From Megaleporinus macrocephalus (lineage: Eukaryota; Chordata; Actinopteri; Characiformes; Anostomidae), in the NCBI GenBank assembly GCA_021613375.1, contig CM038728.1, positions 33,837,299-33,901,298 of the forward strand: a DNA stretch of 64,000 nt. Reading direction: 5' to 3'. This document shows, in pieces, positions 42,967 through 53,600 of the stretch. Every line of letters begins with the position of its first letter. Within the stretch, counting starts at the first letter, position 1. The position numbers and the translations under genes were made by a program. The notes beneath the pieces were generated by a model. That model did not search any database. It worked only from the letters and a program-made list of their open reading frames with translations, and was not told the origin of the DNA.

Positions 42967-43160
42967 GCCCTGCTTTGACTGCTCAGTACTTCATTAAGCT
43001 AAATCAAGATTTGCTGCTGAAGGAACTGAACACATTCATACAATGTCTGGGGCGTCCAGGAGAAATCTGGAACCTAACTTTGTTCTTCAAACTGGATCAA
43101 GATCTGATCTACTTCTCTCACAATAACATATTCATGTTACTTTGTATTGTATGTCTGATT
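42967..43160 (+). repeat. right arm of the 190-bp inverted repeat
   Basis: See 41530-41735. The same frame is open here: AQYFIKLNQDLLLKELNTF, then GRPGEIWNLTLFF, with I/L and a few other substitutions. From 43161 to 43810 I see single-copy sequence with no recognised gene. Confidence 0.9.
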
Positions 43161-43817
43161 ATTTATCTGTTCTAATCTGCTGTTCTTACTGGTGAACGTA
43201 CACGTATTGATCAGACGTAGGCTCGTTGTCATTCTGCTTCCTGGTCATATATGTTTGCACTTAATTATCATGCATAATGTACAGCTGGCTCTGTGGGGAG
43301 CGCTTGTGAGTCGTGCACTGGAATGCAAACCGTGTTCTCTATGCGTGTCTTCTGTGAAGTGTGAGTTGTTTTCAGCCTGACCGTGTTGTTGCTGAGAGCA
43401 GAACATGCTCCTCTTCAAGAGCGCCAACCCCCACCCCCCCTTCACCGGCCTCCCTCAGGACCACTCTGTCTGTGACTCTTTCTGAATAGCCCAAGGCACC
43501 TTAGCACACTGGAGAAACATAAAATCCATTATGTTACAGCAAAACTGACCACTGCATTTAAAATTAAACACCGTGCTGTCTGCCAGCGGCCCTGCGTTGC
43601 GTGAGGAGCTCGAGGGGAGTGGTCGAGCCAAGTGACCGCTGGGAGGAGCCACGCGCCCAGCTAACAGCCGACTGCTGTCGTTATTGCTGGAGTAGATGCC
43701 GCTAGTGATGTGTGGATAGATAGGACTTGTTGTTTCTGTGAGTGTGTCCACCCTCCATGTGTGCTGGTCCTCTCGTGGGGTCTCACACTAGAGCTCAGTA
43801 CATATGGTACATATACT

Positions 43818-44588
43818 CAGGTTTCCAGGCGCATCTCTGCATGGCTGACTGACATCTCTTCAAGGATGACAGCTCATCATCTGAAGCTCAATCCCAGCAA
43901 GACTGAGCTGCTGTTCATCCCTGGAACTACAGGTCCTCAGCAGGATCTTGCCATCTCATTCGAGAACTCTTTGATTGTTCCGTCTAAAGATGCAAGAAAC
44001 CTTGGTGTGACTCTGGATGACCAGTTATCGTTCTCAGCCCATGTAACGAACCTGACTCGGTCATGCAGATACATTCTCCACAACATCAGATGCATCCGAC
44101 CCTTCCTCTCTCAGGAGGCCTCCCAGGTGCTCGTCCAGTCTCTTGTTATTTCAAGGCTCGACTACTGCAACTTGCCCCTGGCTGGTCTTCCTCTGCAGAC
44201 CATCAGGACCTTTAACTGATCCAGAATGCAGCAGCACGGCTCGTCTTCAATCTTCCCAAGTTCACTCACATCACTCCACTGCTCCCTTCACTGGCTTCCT
44301 GTAGCTGCTCGTATTCAGTTTAAAGTTCTGATGCCTACAAAGCCAAGAATGGACCAGCTCCTCCTGACCTTATGGCAATGGTCAAAAGCTGATCCACACC
44401 TCGAGCCCTTCGCGCTTCAAGTACGGCTTAGCTTAGCTCAAGATTCATGGACGACACTCGACAAGACGCTTCTCTGTCCTGGAGCCCAGATGGTGGAGCG
44501 AACTTCCACTGGCTGTCCAAACAGCGAACTCTTTTGCGGTCTTCAAATGCAGACTGAAGACCACCATCTCTTTGTAAACCACTTATAA
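43818..44588 (+). pseudogene. L2/CR1-type LINE ORF2, C-terminal part of reverse transcriptase
   Basis: Clear family text: RISAWLTDISSRMTAHHLKL, NPSKTELLFIPG, NLGVTLDDQLSFSAHVTNLT, CRYILHNIRCIRPFLSQEA, LVISRLDYCNLPLAGLP, then in shifted frames LIQNAAARLVFNLPKFTHIT, SLHWLPVAARIQFKVL and finally CRLKTHLFVNHL. These are the thumb and C-terminal region downstream of the FADD box. Frameshifts near 44205, 44285 and 44335 inactivate it, and the catalytic palm is absent. 5'-truncated copies like this are typical of target-primed reverse transcription. Confidence 0.9.
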
Positions 44589-44699
44589 TCACTGATCTAC
44601 TGAAGCATTGGTAGAAACCATAATTGGTTTACTTTGTAACGTGACTGCGTCGCCTTATCCAGACACTTTCCTCTCTGTGTCATATGGACAAGAACCTTC

Positions 44700-45297
44700 T
44701 GGAAATGGATATGGATTAATCCACAGTTGGGTACTCAAAATCTAAGTCTAGGCTAAAAGCCGACTTGTATAGTGAAGCCTTTGGTAGTTAGTGTGTCTGT
44801 TAGATAAGAGGTGCAGGTCTGGGGTCAGTGAGGGTCAGAGGGTATCACCGTGAACTGAGAACGTTAATGCTGTTGTCCTGCTGCTCTCACACTGTCACTC
44901 AGGTTTGTTGATGGTGGAGCCAGAGGGGCTGATGTCCCATGGAGGGTCTTTATGTACCCTCTGGATCTTCCTGTTTAGATATGCCCGAGTCACTACTGCA
45001 CCCCATTAACACTGTATATTGATCTCAGTCACTAACAGAACTAAATATCTTTGTTAAGCTCAACAACCGCCCATTATTTGGGTCTGATGCTGAACATCTG
45101 ATTATCCGGTGAGGTCTCATGCTGAAAACTGTCCATCCTGTGAGGTCTGATACTGAACAACTATCTATCTATCTATACAAGAAACTATCTATCTAAAAGT
45201 TCTTTAGTAACAACTGTTTTTCTAGATAGAACCATAAATGCCCAGAGAACTGAAACTGAAATGGTTCTTGAGATTGATGGAGAATGTGTTGTATTTT
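44700..45297. other. possible LINE 3' end, then no recognised feature
   Basis: AATCTAAGTCTAGGCTAAAA, then GCCGACTTGTATAG near 44738-44775, resembles the S-LKSRLK-.LY ending of other fish LINE proteins. Downstream a duplicated phrase GGTCTGATGCTGAACA (45080, with later GTGAGGTCT copies) is seen. Nothing else is recognised. Confidence 0.35.
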
Positions 45298-45352
45298 GTT
45301 CCATCCATCCATCCATCCATCCATCCATCCATCCATCCATCCATCCATCCAT
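45298..45352. repeat. (CCAT)n microsatellite
   Basis: About 13 CCAT units. This tetranucleotide is the reverse complement of the GGAT tail of the tRNA-like repeat, but no body is recognised beside it. Confidence 0.97.
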
Positions 45353-45589
45353 GTATTACAGTGTATAACTATGTAATTACAGTGTTACAGTCTATGAACC
45401 AGCTGCTCGTATGTGGCTGTAGAGTATTAAGGTGCCCATATTCATTCACACGAAGCTCTCAGTGAAACCGTTTCTACAGACAGCATGTTCGTAAAGTAGA
45501 CGTTGGGAGGTTGAAGCAGTTTGTGGGTCTCATGGTGAAAACTCCACTCACTCCACTCCACTCACCACTGCGGAGCAGTGATGGTATCG

Positions 45590-46182
45590 TGGGAAATGTG
45601 ACTTGGAGGCCGTCGGAGGAGACGTAGAGTTACAGGACAGCGGCCAAGGCAGCGAGCGTAATTGCTGAAAACTTCCAAATCCGTTCAGTAGCCATTACTG
45701 AGGCGTATCCGAGCGTTCGGGAAGCTATCATAATAACCCGAGAGTCAGAGAGGAAAATAAACATTACAGGATAATCTCTGACCATAAGAGGCTTTTCAAA
45801 AACACATGTTCATTTCAAGATAATCCTTCTGCTCGTGTTTATTTTCAAGGAAGAAAAAAAAAATGCCGCTCAAGTGTTTTTCCCGCTCTCTCCGCTTCTC
45901 CGTCTGATTGGGGGCGAAATCTACCGAACGTGTTTACAGAGTCAGAGCCGCCCATGACAAAGACTCGGCCGCGGGGAGGGGCGACTGCTCGGGCTGTGTG
46001 GATGTGTTTTAACCGCCAGCTCTGAATCTGAAGATCATCAGAATGTGAGCAGCAGTGCGGAGAAAACTGTGGAGCCAGATAATTCCCAAACCGCCCAACT
46101 CCACGCTGGAACTGAGGCAGAGCTGCTTCTCCTTGTAGCTTCTAGAAGCACAAACATCACTCAACTTCAGAAGAAACCGAGG
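45590..46182. other. single-copy island; candidate conserved non-coding DNA
   Basis: Non-repetitive. Contains AGCGTAATTGCTGAAAAC, GTAGCCATTACTGAGG and GATAATCTCTGACC, with homeodomain- and GATA-like cores. The right side meets the purine tract. No coding evidence. Confidence 0.3.
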
Positions 46183-46312
46183 AGGGAGAGGAGCAGCACA
46201 GCCAAACCAGCAGAAATCAGAGGGGGGGGCTTCTGCTGAGAGAGGGGGGTAAACAGGGGACGGAGGGGAGAGAAAGAGAAAAATGGAGGGCAATAGAAAG
46301 AAAGAGAGGGGG

Positions 46313-46358
<46 letters not shown>

Positions 46359-46465
46359 GAGTGGGGGGACTCCTGCTGAGAGAGGGGAGTTAACATGGGA
46401 CAGAGGGGAAAGAAAAAGAAAAAAGGAGGGCAATAGAAAGAGAGAGGGGGAGAGAAAGAAAGAAG

Positions 46466-46507
<42 letters not shown>

Positions 46508-46612
46508 ATGGGGGGACTCCTGCTGAAAGAGGGGGTAAACGGGACAGAGGCAAGAGAAAGTAAAAAAAGGGGGCTATAGAAAGAGAGAGAGGGAGAGAGG
46601 AAGAAAGAAGGA

Positions 46613-46670
<58 letters not shown>

Positions 46671-47568
46671 AGTGGGGGGACTCCTCCTGAAAGAGGGGGG
46701 TAAACAGGGGACAGAAGCAAGAGAAAGAAAAAAAGGGAAAAGGGGGGCCAATAGAAAGAGAGAGGGGGGGATAGAAAGAGAGAAAGAGAGAGAGAGAGAG
46801 AATTGGGGGACTCCTGCTGAGAGAGGGGGCAAACAAGGGATCGGGGAAAGAGAAAAAAGGGGCAGTAGAGAGAGAAAGAGGGGGGACAAAGAGGGGAGGG
46901 GGACCTCCTGCTGGGAGAGGGGGTAAACAGGGGACAGAGGGGAGAGAAAGATTAATAATAGGGGGTAATAGAGAGAGAGAAAGAGGGTGGAAATGAGAGA
47001 TAGAAAAAATAAAGGCATATAAAGAGAGGGAGAGAGAAAAAAGAAGGGCAAATAGAAGGAATTAAAGTCTTGATTTAGGGGGATAAGATGAAGGAGGTAG
47101 AGAGGGAGGGATGGAGGGAGGGAGGGAGAGAGAGGGTGACATGAAAAGGGAAAAAGTAATGAGAGAATGGGAGAGAGCAAGAAGAAGGACAAACAGAGAG
47201 AAGAAAGAAGGGCAACGAGAGGAGGAGAGAGTAAAAAAGGAAAGAGCCAGAGAGAGAGATGAAAAAATGAAAATGGCAAAGAAAAGGAAATAAAGAGGGG
47301 CAGAGGGGGAAGATAGAGAGATGGGAGAGAGAGGGAGGGAGAATGAAACAGAGAGAGGAGGAGGGAGGGAGACTGGGAGCGATGAGGTAGAGAGAGAAAT
47401 AGAGAGAGATCAGGGAGAAAGAGATAGAGGTGAGGGGGTGAGAGAGACATACAGAGAAAAAAGGACAGACTAACAAAGAAACAGAGAGAGAGAAAGGGAG
47501 ACATACAGAGAGATAAACATACAGATAGAGATATACAGATAGAGAGATATACAGAGATACAGAGGGAG

Positions 47569-47605
<37 letters not shown>

Positions 47606-48780
47606 CAGATAGACATACAGAGGGACATAGGACAGAGAGATACAGAGGGAGAAGGAGAGAGAGAGAGAGATACAGATAGACATACAGAGAGACAGGAGGG
47701 AGAGATAGAGAGAGATACAGATAGACATACAGAGGGACATAGGACAGAGAGATACAGAGGGAGAAGGAGAGAGAGAGAGAGAGATACAGATAGACATACA
47801 GAGAGACAGGAGGGAGAGATAGAGAGAGATACAGATAGACATACAGAGGGACATAGGACAGAGAGATACAGAGGGAGAAGGAGAGAGAGAGAGAGATACA
47901 GATAGAGAGACATAGGACAGAGAGAGATACAGAGGGAGAAGGAGAGAGAGAGATACAGATAGAGAGACATACAGAGAGACATAGGACAGAGAGAGATACA
48001 GATAGAGAGACATACAGAGAGACATAGGACAGAGAGAGATACAGAGGGAAAAGGAGAGAGAGAGAGATACAGATAGAGAGACATACAGAGAGACATAGGA
48101 CAGAGAGAGATACAGAGGGAGAAGAAGAGAGAGAGATACAGTTAGAGAGACATACAGAGAGACATAGGACAGAGAGAGATACAGAGGGAGAAGAAGAGAG
48201 AGAGATGCAGTTAGAGAGACATACAGAGAGACATAGGACAGAGAGAGATACAGAGGGAGAAGAAGAGAGAGATATACAGTTAGAGAGACATACAGAGAGA
48301 CATAGGACAGAGAGAGATACAGAGAGAGAGATACAGATAGAGAGACATACAGAGAGACATAGGACAGAGAGAGATACAGAGGGAGAAGAAGAGAGAGAGA
48401 TACAGTTAGAGAGACATACAGAGAGACATAGGACAGAGAGAGATACAGAGAGAGAGATACAGATAGAGAGACATACAGAGAGACATAGGACAGAGAGAGA
48501 TACAGAGGGAGAAGAAGAGAGAGAGATACAGTTAGAGAGACATACAGAGAGACATAGGACAGAGAGAGATACAGAGGGAGAAGGAGAGAGAGAGATACAG
48601 AGATACAGAGGGAAAGAATTCTTTGTGCTGGTGCAGATTGGTCAGTGCTGTGATGCTCTGCTTTAGAGAGAGAGAGAGAGATGACAGGGAGAGAGATACA
48701 GAGAGAGAGAGAGAGAGAGATGAGAGAGGGAGAGATGAGAGAGGGAGAGAATTCTGTGTTGGTGATTGGTCAGTGCTGGG
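46183..48780. repeat. 2.6-kb strand-asymmetric purine (GA) tract with two tandem sub-arrays
   Basis: The plus strand is almost all A and G. 46225-46960 has about six units of 100-170 bp, each opening GGGGACTCCTGCTGAGAGAG, then GGGTAAACAGGGGACAGAGG. 47490-48610 has units of about 65-70 bp with GATACAGATAGAGAGACATA, then CAGAGAGACATAGGACAGAG. The 445-codon S/L/F-rich minus frame and the arginine/glutamate-rich plus frames are low-complexity translations. Two CTGTGTTGGTGATTGGTCAGTG-type phrases (48625, 48750) interrupt the right end. Confidence 0.95.
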
Positions 48781-48898
48781 ATGCTCTTTAATCTCTCTCT
48801 CTCTTTCTCTCTCTTTCTAAAGCCGCTGTCTGTTCGCTGCTCTGAGCGCTGATGACCCTCTTTGTATCTTTTTAGAGTTTAAGCTGTTTCTGACGCAC

Positions 48899-48952
48899 GC
48901 GGGGGCTGGAGGGGGGCTGGAGGGGGGCTGGAGGGGGGCTGGAGGGGGGGTC
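48899..48952 (+). repeat. 11-bp G-rich repeat (GGGGGGCTGGA)n
   Basis: Four to five copies with CTGG at 48906, 48917, 48928 and 48939. The successive G-runs of six could form a G-quadruplex on the plus strand. Confidence 0.95.
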
Positions 48953-49020
48953 AATACACGCAGCAGCGTCCGGGCGGGAGTCAAGCGCTTTTAGGTTAAA
49001 ATCACTGAACTGCTTACACG

Positions 49021-49021
49021 T

Positions 49022-49069
<48 letters not shown>
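49021..49069. repeat. (TTTA)n microsatellite
   Basis: About 12 TTTA units. Confidence 0.98.
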
Positions 49070-49156
49070 TGCTTGTCTTGTTGTGTACAGTGCAGAATGT
49101 CTCCCAGGACCTGCAGTGATTACCCTCCCTGAACTAAAGAAGTTTTTGGCCCTCTC

Positions 49157-49268
49157 TCCTTCCCCCCCCCCCCCCCTCTCTCTCCCTCTCTCTCCCTCTC
49201 TCTCTCCCTCTCTCTCTCTCTCCCTCTCTCTCTCTCTTTCTCCTTTTCTCCCTCTCTCCCTCTCTGTC
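49157..49268. repeat. poly-C then (CTCTCTCC)n pyrimidine tract
   Basis: A run of C residues, then CT/CCCT repeats, on the plus strand. This is the opposite strand polarity to the purine tract at 46.2-48.8 kb, so the two could pair as an inverted low-complexity pair. 49270-49770 holds no recognised feature except the phrase CCAGTAGGGGGCAT near 49505. Confidence 0.9.
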
Positions 49269-49774
49269 TATTTCTGGGGGTTAAGAATGTCCATCATCTG
49301 GATGAACCAACAGGTCGGGGACGACCATGCTTGGGCCACTGAACCAGCCGCCAACCACTGACCGCAGGGTCCACTGTCTGCTTTCACCGTCGCCAACCAT
49401 GCCAGAGACACCAGTGAGGGTATCACAAGCACCCCCTGTACACGTCTGTAAACTGACAGTACCTACTTATATACTGAGAGTCCCATTAGGCCCCTTGCAT
49501 GGCCACCAGTAGGGGGCATATTCAGTCCCTCCCGCCAGGCCTGGCCATGCTCTTCCCTCCCCCCAGGTCCTGGTTGGGCTCAGTCCTCTCTGACATGCCA
49601 GCTATGAGTTTGTGGTAGAGCAGTTCTTCTGGTAACATCATGTAACATAATTCAGAGACCAGCAGGAACATCAGGCTGGATTATGTTTCATTAAGTGACT
49701 ACCTTCCCGTTAGCCGGGGTTTGGTGGACGCAGGCCTTTGTAATGTATTTTTAATGTATGCTTTTACAGGAAGA

Positions 49775-50135
49775 CACAATAAGTTATATGAGAAGTTACA
49801 ATCAGGTTTTCATTCCAACCGTAGTACTAAGAGAGCTTTGGTTCCTGTTGCCGTTGACCTCAGCACTGATGTATACAATTCTTCTATTCTGGTTCAGCTT
49901 AGTCCAGCTTTGCATACAGTAGATCACAAAATTCTAACCCACTGTCTTGAATGCTGGGTTGGCCTCTTGGGCACAGTTTTAGAATCAGTCATATTTAATT
50001 AATAGACAGCTTCTGGTTTTACTGGGAAATCATTCATCAAAATACTGTTTAATTCATTGTGGGGTACCACAGGGGTCAGCTCTGGGGCCTCTACTGTTCT
50101 CTTTGTACATGTTACCTTCATCATATAAACTGCAA
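49775..50135 (+). pseudogene. LINE reverse-transcriptase relic, fingers/palm part
   Basis: Translation gives KLYEKLQSGFHSNRSTKRAL, then LVQLSPALHTVDHKILTHCL, a stop, then in a shifted frame LLVLLGNHSSKYCLIHCGVP, QGSALGPLLFSLYMLP. These match the Q-GF---HST-TAL, DLSAAFDTVDH and GVPQGS-LGPLLF-LY blocks of fish non-LTR retrotransposons (L2/CR1/I-type group). In the AFDTVDH motif the first Asp of the catalytic site is replaced (ALHTVDH). The protein is broken here by a minisatellite and resumes at 50546. Confidence 0.88.
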
Positions 50136-50545
50136 TGGTCAGAGTTGATCACTGTAATAGAGTTGATCACTGCAATGGTCAGAGTTGATCACTGTAATAG
50201 AGTTGATCACTGCAATGGTCAGAGTTGATCACTGTAATAGAGTTGATCACTGTAATGGTCAGAGTTGATTACTGTAATAGAGTTGATCACTGCAATGGTC
50301 AGAGTTGATCACTGTAATAGAGTTGATCACTGTAATGGTCAGAGTTGATCACTGTAATAGTTAGAGTTGATCACTGTAATGGTCAGAGTTGATCACTGTA
50401 ATAGTTAGAGTTGATCACTGTAATGGTCAGAGTTGATCACTGTAATAGAGTTGATCACTGTACTGGTCAATGTTGATCACTGTAATGGTCAGAGTTGATC
50501 ACTGTACTGGTCAATGTTGATCACTGTAATGGTCAGAGTTGAACA
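50136..50545 (+). repeat. 18/22-bp minisatellite grown from the LINE YCN motif
   Basis: Units alternate between AGAGTTGATCACTGTAATGG plus TC (22 bp) and AGAGTTGATCACTGTAAT (18 bp). They encode R-V-D-H-C-N-G in one frame, matching the conserved R-L-D-Y-C-N-A/S motif found at the expected place in this LINE family (compare LDYCNLPLAGLP at about 44155). About 20 copies. The LINE continues on the far side, so this is an expansion inside its coding sequence. Confidence 0.9.
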
Positions 50546-50692
50546 CTGTAATGGTTTCTTACTGGAGTTTCTAAGGAAACAATCCAACTGGTCCAGAAAA
50601 CAGCAGCTTGGATCTCGTCTGATTCCAGAAAACATATGTTTTAACATTCAATGACTAAAACTTGTTCCTGTGGTGAGCGCTATATGCTCCAT
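50546..50692 (+). pseudogene. LINE relic, continuation after the minisatellite
   Basis: CAACTGGTCCAGAAAACAGC gives QLVQKTAAWISS, matching QLVQNAAARVLT of the same protein family just downstream of the YCN motif. The fragment ends at the next array (50693), so the LINE is hosted between, and cut by, two minisatellites. Confidence 0.75.
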
Positions 50693-53600
50693 CAACGGTG
50701 TTGGTGGGACTGAGGTCTGTTGTGTTGATTTTGAAGACTGTGTTGGTGGGACTGAGGTCTGTTGTGTTGTTGATTTTGAAGACGGTGTTGGTGGGACTGA
50801 GGTCTGTTGTGTTGTTTATTTTAAGAGGGTGTTGGTGGGACTGAGGTCTGTTGTGTTGTTGAGTTTGAAGACGGTGTTGGTGGGACTGAGGTCTGTTGTG
50901 TTGTGGATTTTGAAGACGGTGTTGGTGGGACTGAGGTCTGTTGTGTTGTTGATTTTAAGACGGTGTTGGTGGGACTGAGGTCTGTTGTGTTGTTGATTTT
51001 GAAGACGGTGTTGGTGGGACTGAGGTCTGTTGTGTTGTTGATTTTGAAGACGCTGTTGGTGGGACTGAGGTCTGTTGTGTTGTTGATTTTGAAGACGGTG
51101 TTGGTGGGACTGAGGTCTGTTGTGTTGTTGATTTTGAAGACGCTGTTGGTGGGACTGAGGTCTGTTGTGTTGTTGATTTTGAAGACGGTGTTGGTGGGAC
51201 TGAGGTCTGTTGTGTTGTTGATTTTGAAGACGGTGTTGGTGGGACTGAGGTCTGTTGTGTTGTTGATTTTGAAGACGGTGTTGGTGGGACTGAGGTCTGT
51301 TGTGTTGTTGATTTTGAAGACGGTGTTGGTGGGACTGAGGTCTGTTTTGTTGTTGATTTTGAAGACGGTGTTGGTGGGACTGAGGTCTGTTGTGTTGTTG
51401 ATTTTGAAGACGGTGTTGGTGGGACTGAGGTCTGTTGTGTTGTTGATTTTGAAGACGGTGTTGGTGGGACTGAGGTCTGTTGTGTTGTTGATTTTGAAGA
51501 CGGTGTTGGTGGGACTGAGGTCTGTTGTGTGTGTTGATTTTGAAGACGGTGTTGGTGGGACTGAGGTCTGTTGTGTTGATTTTGAAGACTGTGTGGTGAC
51601 TGAGGTCTGTTGTGTTGTTGATTTTGAAGACGGTGTTGGTGGGACTGAGGTCTGTTGTGTTGTTGATTTTGAAGACGGTGGTTTGGTGGGACTGAGTCTG
51701 TTGTGTTGTTGATTTTGAAGACGGTGTTGGTGGGACTGAGGTCTGTTGTGTTGTTGATTTTGAAGACGGTGTTGGTGGGACTGAGGTCTGTTGTGTTGTT
51801 TATTTTAAGACGGTGTTGGTGGACTGAGGTCTGTTGTGTTGTGGATTTCAAGACGGTGTTGGTGGACTGAGGTCTGTTGTGTTGTTGATTTTGAAGACGG
51901 TGTTGGTGGGACTGAGGTCTGTTGTGTTTTTGATTTTGAAGACGGTGTTGGTGGGACTGAGGTCTGTTGTGTTGTTGATTTTGAAGACGGTGTTGGTGGG
52001 ACTGAGGTCTGTTGTGTTGTTGATTTTGAAGACGGTGTTGGTGGGACTGAGGTATGTTTTGTTGTTGATTTTGAAGACGGTGTTGGTGGGACTGAGGTCT
52101 GTTGTGTTGATTTTGAAGACTGTGTTGGTGGGACTGAGGTCTGTTGTGTTGTTGATTTTGAAGACGGTGTTGGTGGGACTGAGGTCTGTTGTGTTGTTGA
52201 TTTTGAAGACGGTGTTGGTGGGACTGAGGTCTGTTGTGTTGTGGATTTCAAGACGGTGTTGGTGGGACTGAGGTCTGTTGTGTTGTTGATTTTGAAGACG
52301 GTGTTGGTGGGACTGAGGTCTGTTGTGTTGTTTATTTTAAGACGGTGTTGGTGGGACTGAGGTCTGTTGTGTGTGGATTTCAAGACGGTGTTGGTGGGAC
52401 TGAGGTCTGTTGTGTTGTTGATTTTGAAGACGGTGTTGGTGGGACTGAGGTCTGTTGTGTTTTTGATTTTGAAGACGGTGTTGGTGGGACTGAGGTCTGT
52501 TGTGTTGTTGATTTTGAAGACGGTGTTGGTGGGACTGAGGTCTGTTGTGTTGATTTTGAAGACTGTGTTGGTGGGACTGAGGTCTGTTGTGTTGTTGATT
52601 TTGAAGACGGTGTTGGTGGGACTGAGGTCTGTTGTGTTGTTGATTTTGAAGACGGTGTTGGTGGGACTGAGGTCTGTTGTGTTGTTGATTTTGAAGACGG
52701 TGTTGGTGGGACTGAGGTCTGTTGTGTTGTTGATTTTGAAGACGGTGTTGGTGGGACTGAGGTCTGTTGTGTTGATTTTGAAGACTGTGTTGGTGGGACT
52801 GAGGTCTGTTGTGTTGTTGATTTTGAAGACGGGTGTTGGTGGGACTGAGGTCTGTTGTGTTGTTGATTTTGAAGACGGTGTTGGTGGGACTGAGGTCTGT
52901 TGTGTTGTTGATTTTGAAGACGGTGTTGGTGGGACTGAGGTCTGTTGTGTTGTTGATTTTGAAGACGGTGTTGGTGGGACTGAGGTCTGTTGTGTTGTTT
53001 ATTTTAAGACGGTGTTGGTGGGACTGAGGTCTGTTGTGTTGTGGATTTCAAGACGGTGTTGGTGGGACTGAGGTCTGTTGTGTTGTTGATTTTGAAGACG
53101 GTGTTGGTGGGACTGAGGTCTGTTGTGTTTTTGATTTTGAAGACGGTGTTGGTGGGACTGAGGTCTGTTGTGTTGTTGATTTGAAGACGGTGTTGGTGGG
53201 ACCTGAGGTCTGTTGTGTTGTTGATTTTGAAGACGGTGTTGGTGGGACTGAGGTCTGTTTTGTTGTTGATTTTGAAGACGGTGTTGGTGGGACTGAGGTC
53301 TGTTGTGTTGATTTTGAAGACTGTGTTGGTGGGACTGAGGTCTGTTGTGTTGTTGATTTTGAAGACGGTGTTGGTGGGACTGAGGTCTGTTGTGTTGTTG
53401 ATTTTGAAGACGGTGTTGGTGGGACTGAGGTCTGTTGTGTTGTTGATTTTGAAGACGGTGTTGGTGGGACTGAGGTCTGTTGTGTTGTTGATTTTGAAGA
53501 CGGTGTTGGTGGGACTGAGGTCTGTTGTGATGTTTATTTTAAGACCGGTGTTGGTGGGACTGAGGTCTGTTGTGTTGTGGATTTCAAGACGGTGTTGGTG

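Noticed and set aside
42747..43175. 142-codon plus-strand frame with hydrophobic segments, possibly a membrane protein.
   Set aside because: It spans a C/T-rich repeat-like stretch and then the inverted-repeat arm shared with 41530-41735, so it is a composite of repeats.
43710..44588. Two in-phase open frames that look like a host gene of 290 codons with one stop.
   Set aside because: The content is LINE reverse transcriptase. The native frame shifts more than once across the region, so the apparent phase agreement is accidental.
45298..45352. CCAT repeat as the tail of another tRNA-like repeat on the minus strand.
   Set aside because: The tetranucleotide fits, but no body sequence is recognisable on the expected side, so only a microsatellite is called.
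46167..47504. 445-codon serine/leucine/phenylalanine-rich frame on the minus strand, and Arg/Glu-rich frames on the plus strand.
   Set aside because: Low-complexity translation of the GA/CT tract. Purine tracts lack stop codons in many frames, and nothing in the sequence resembles a real domain.
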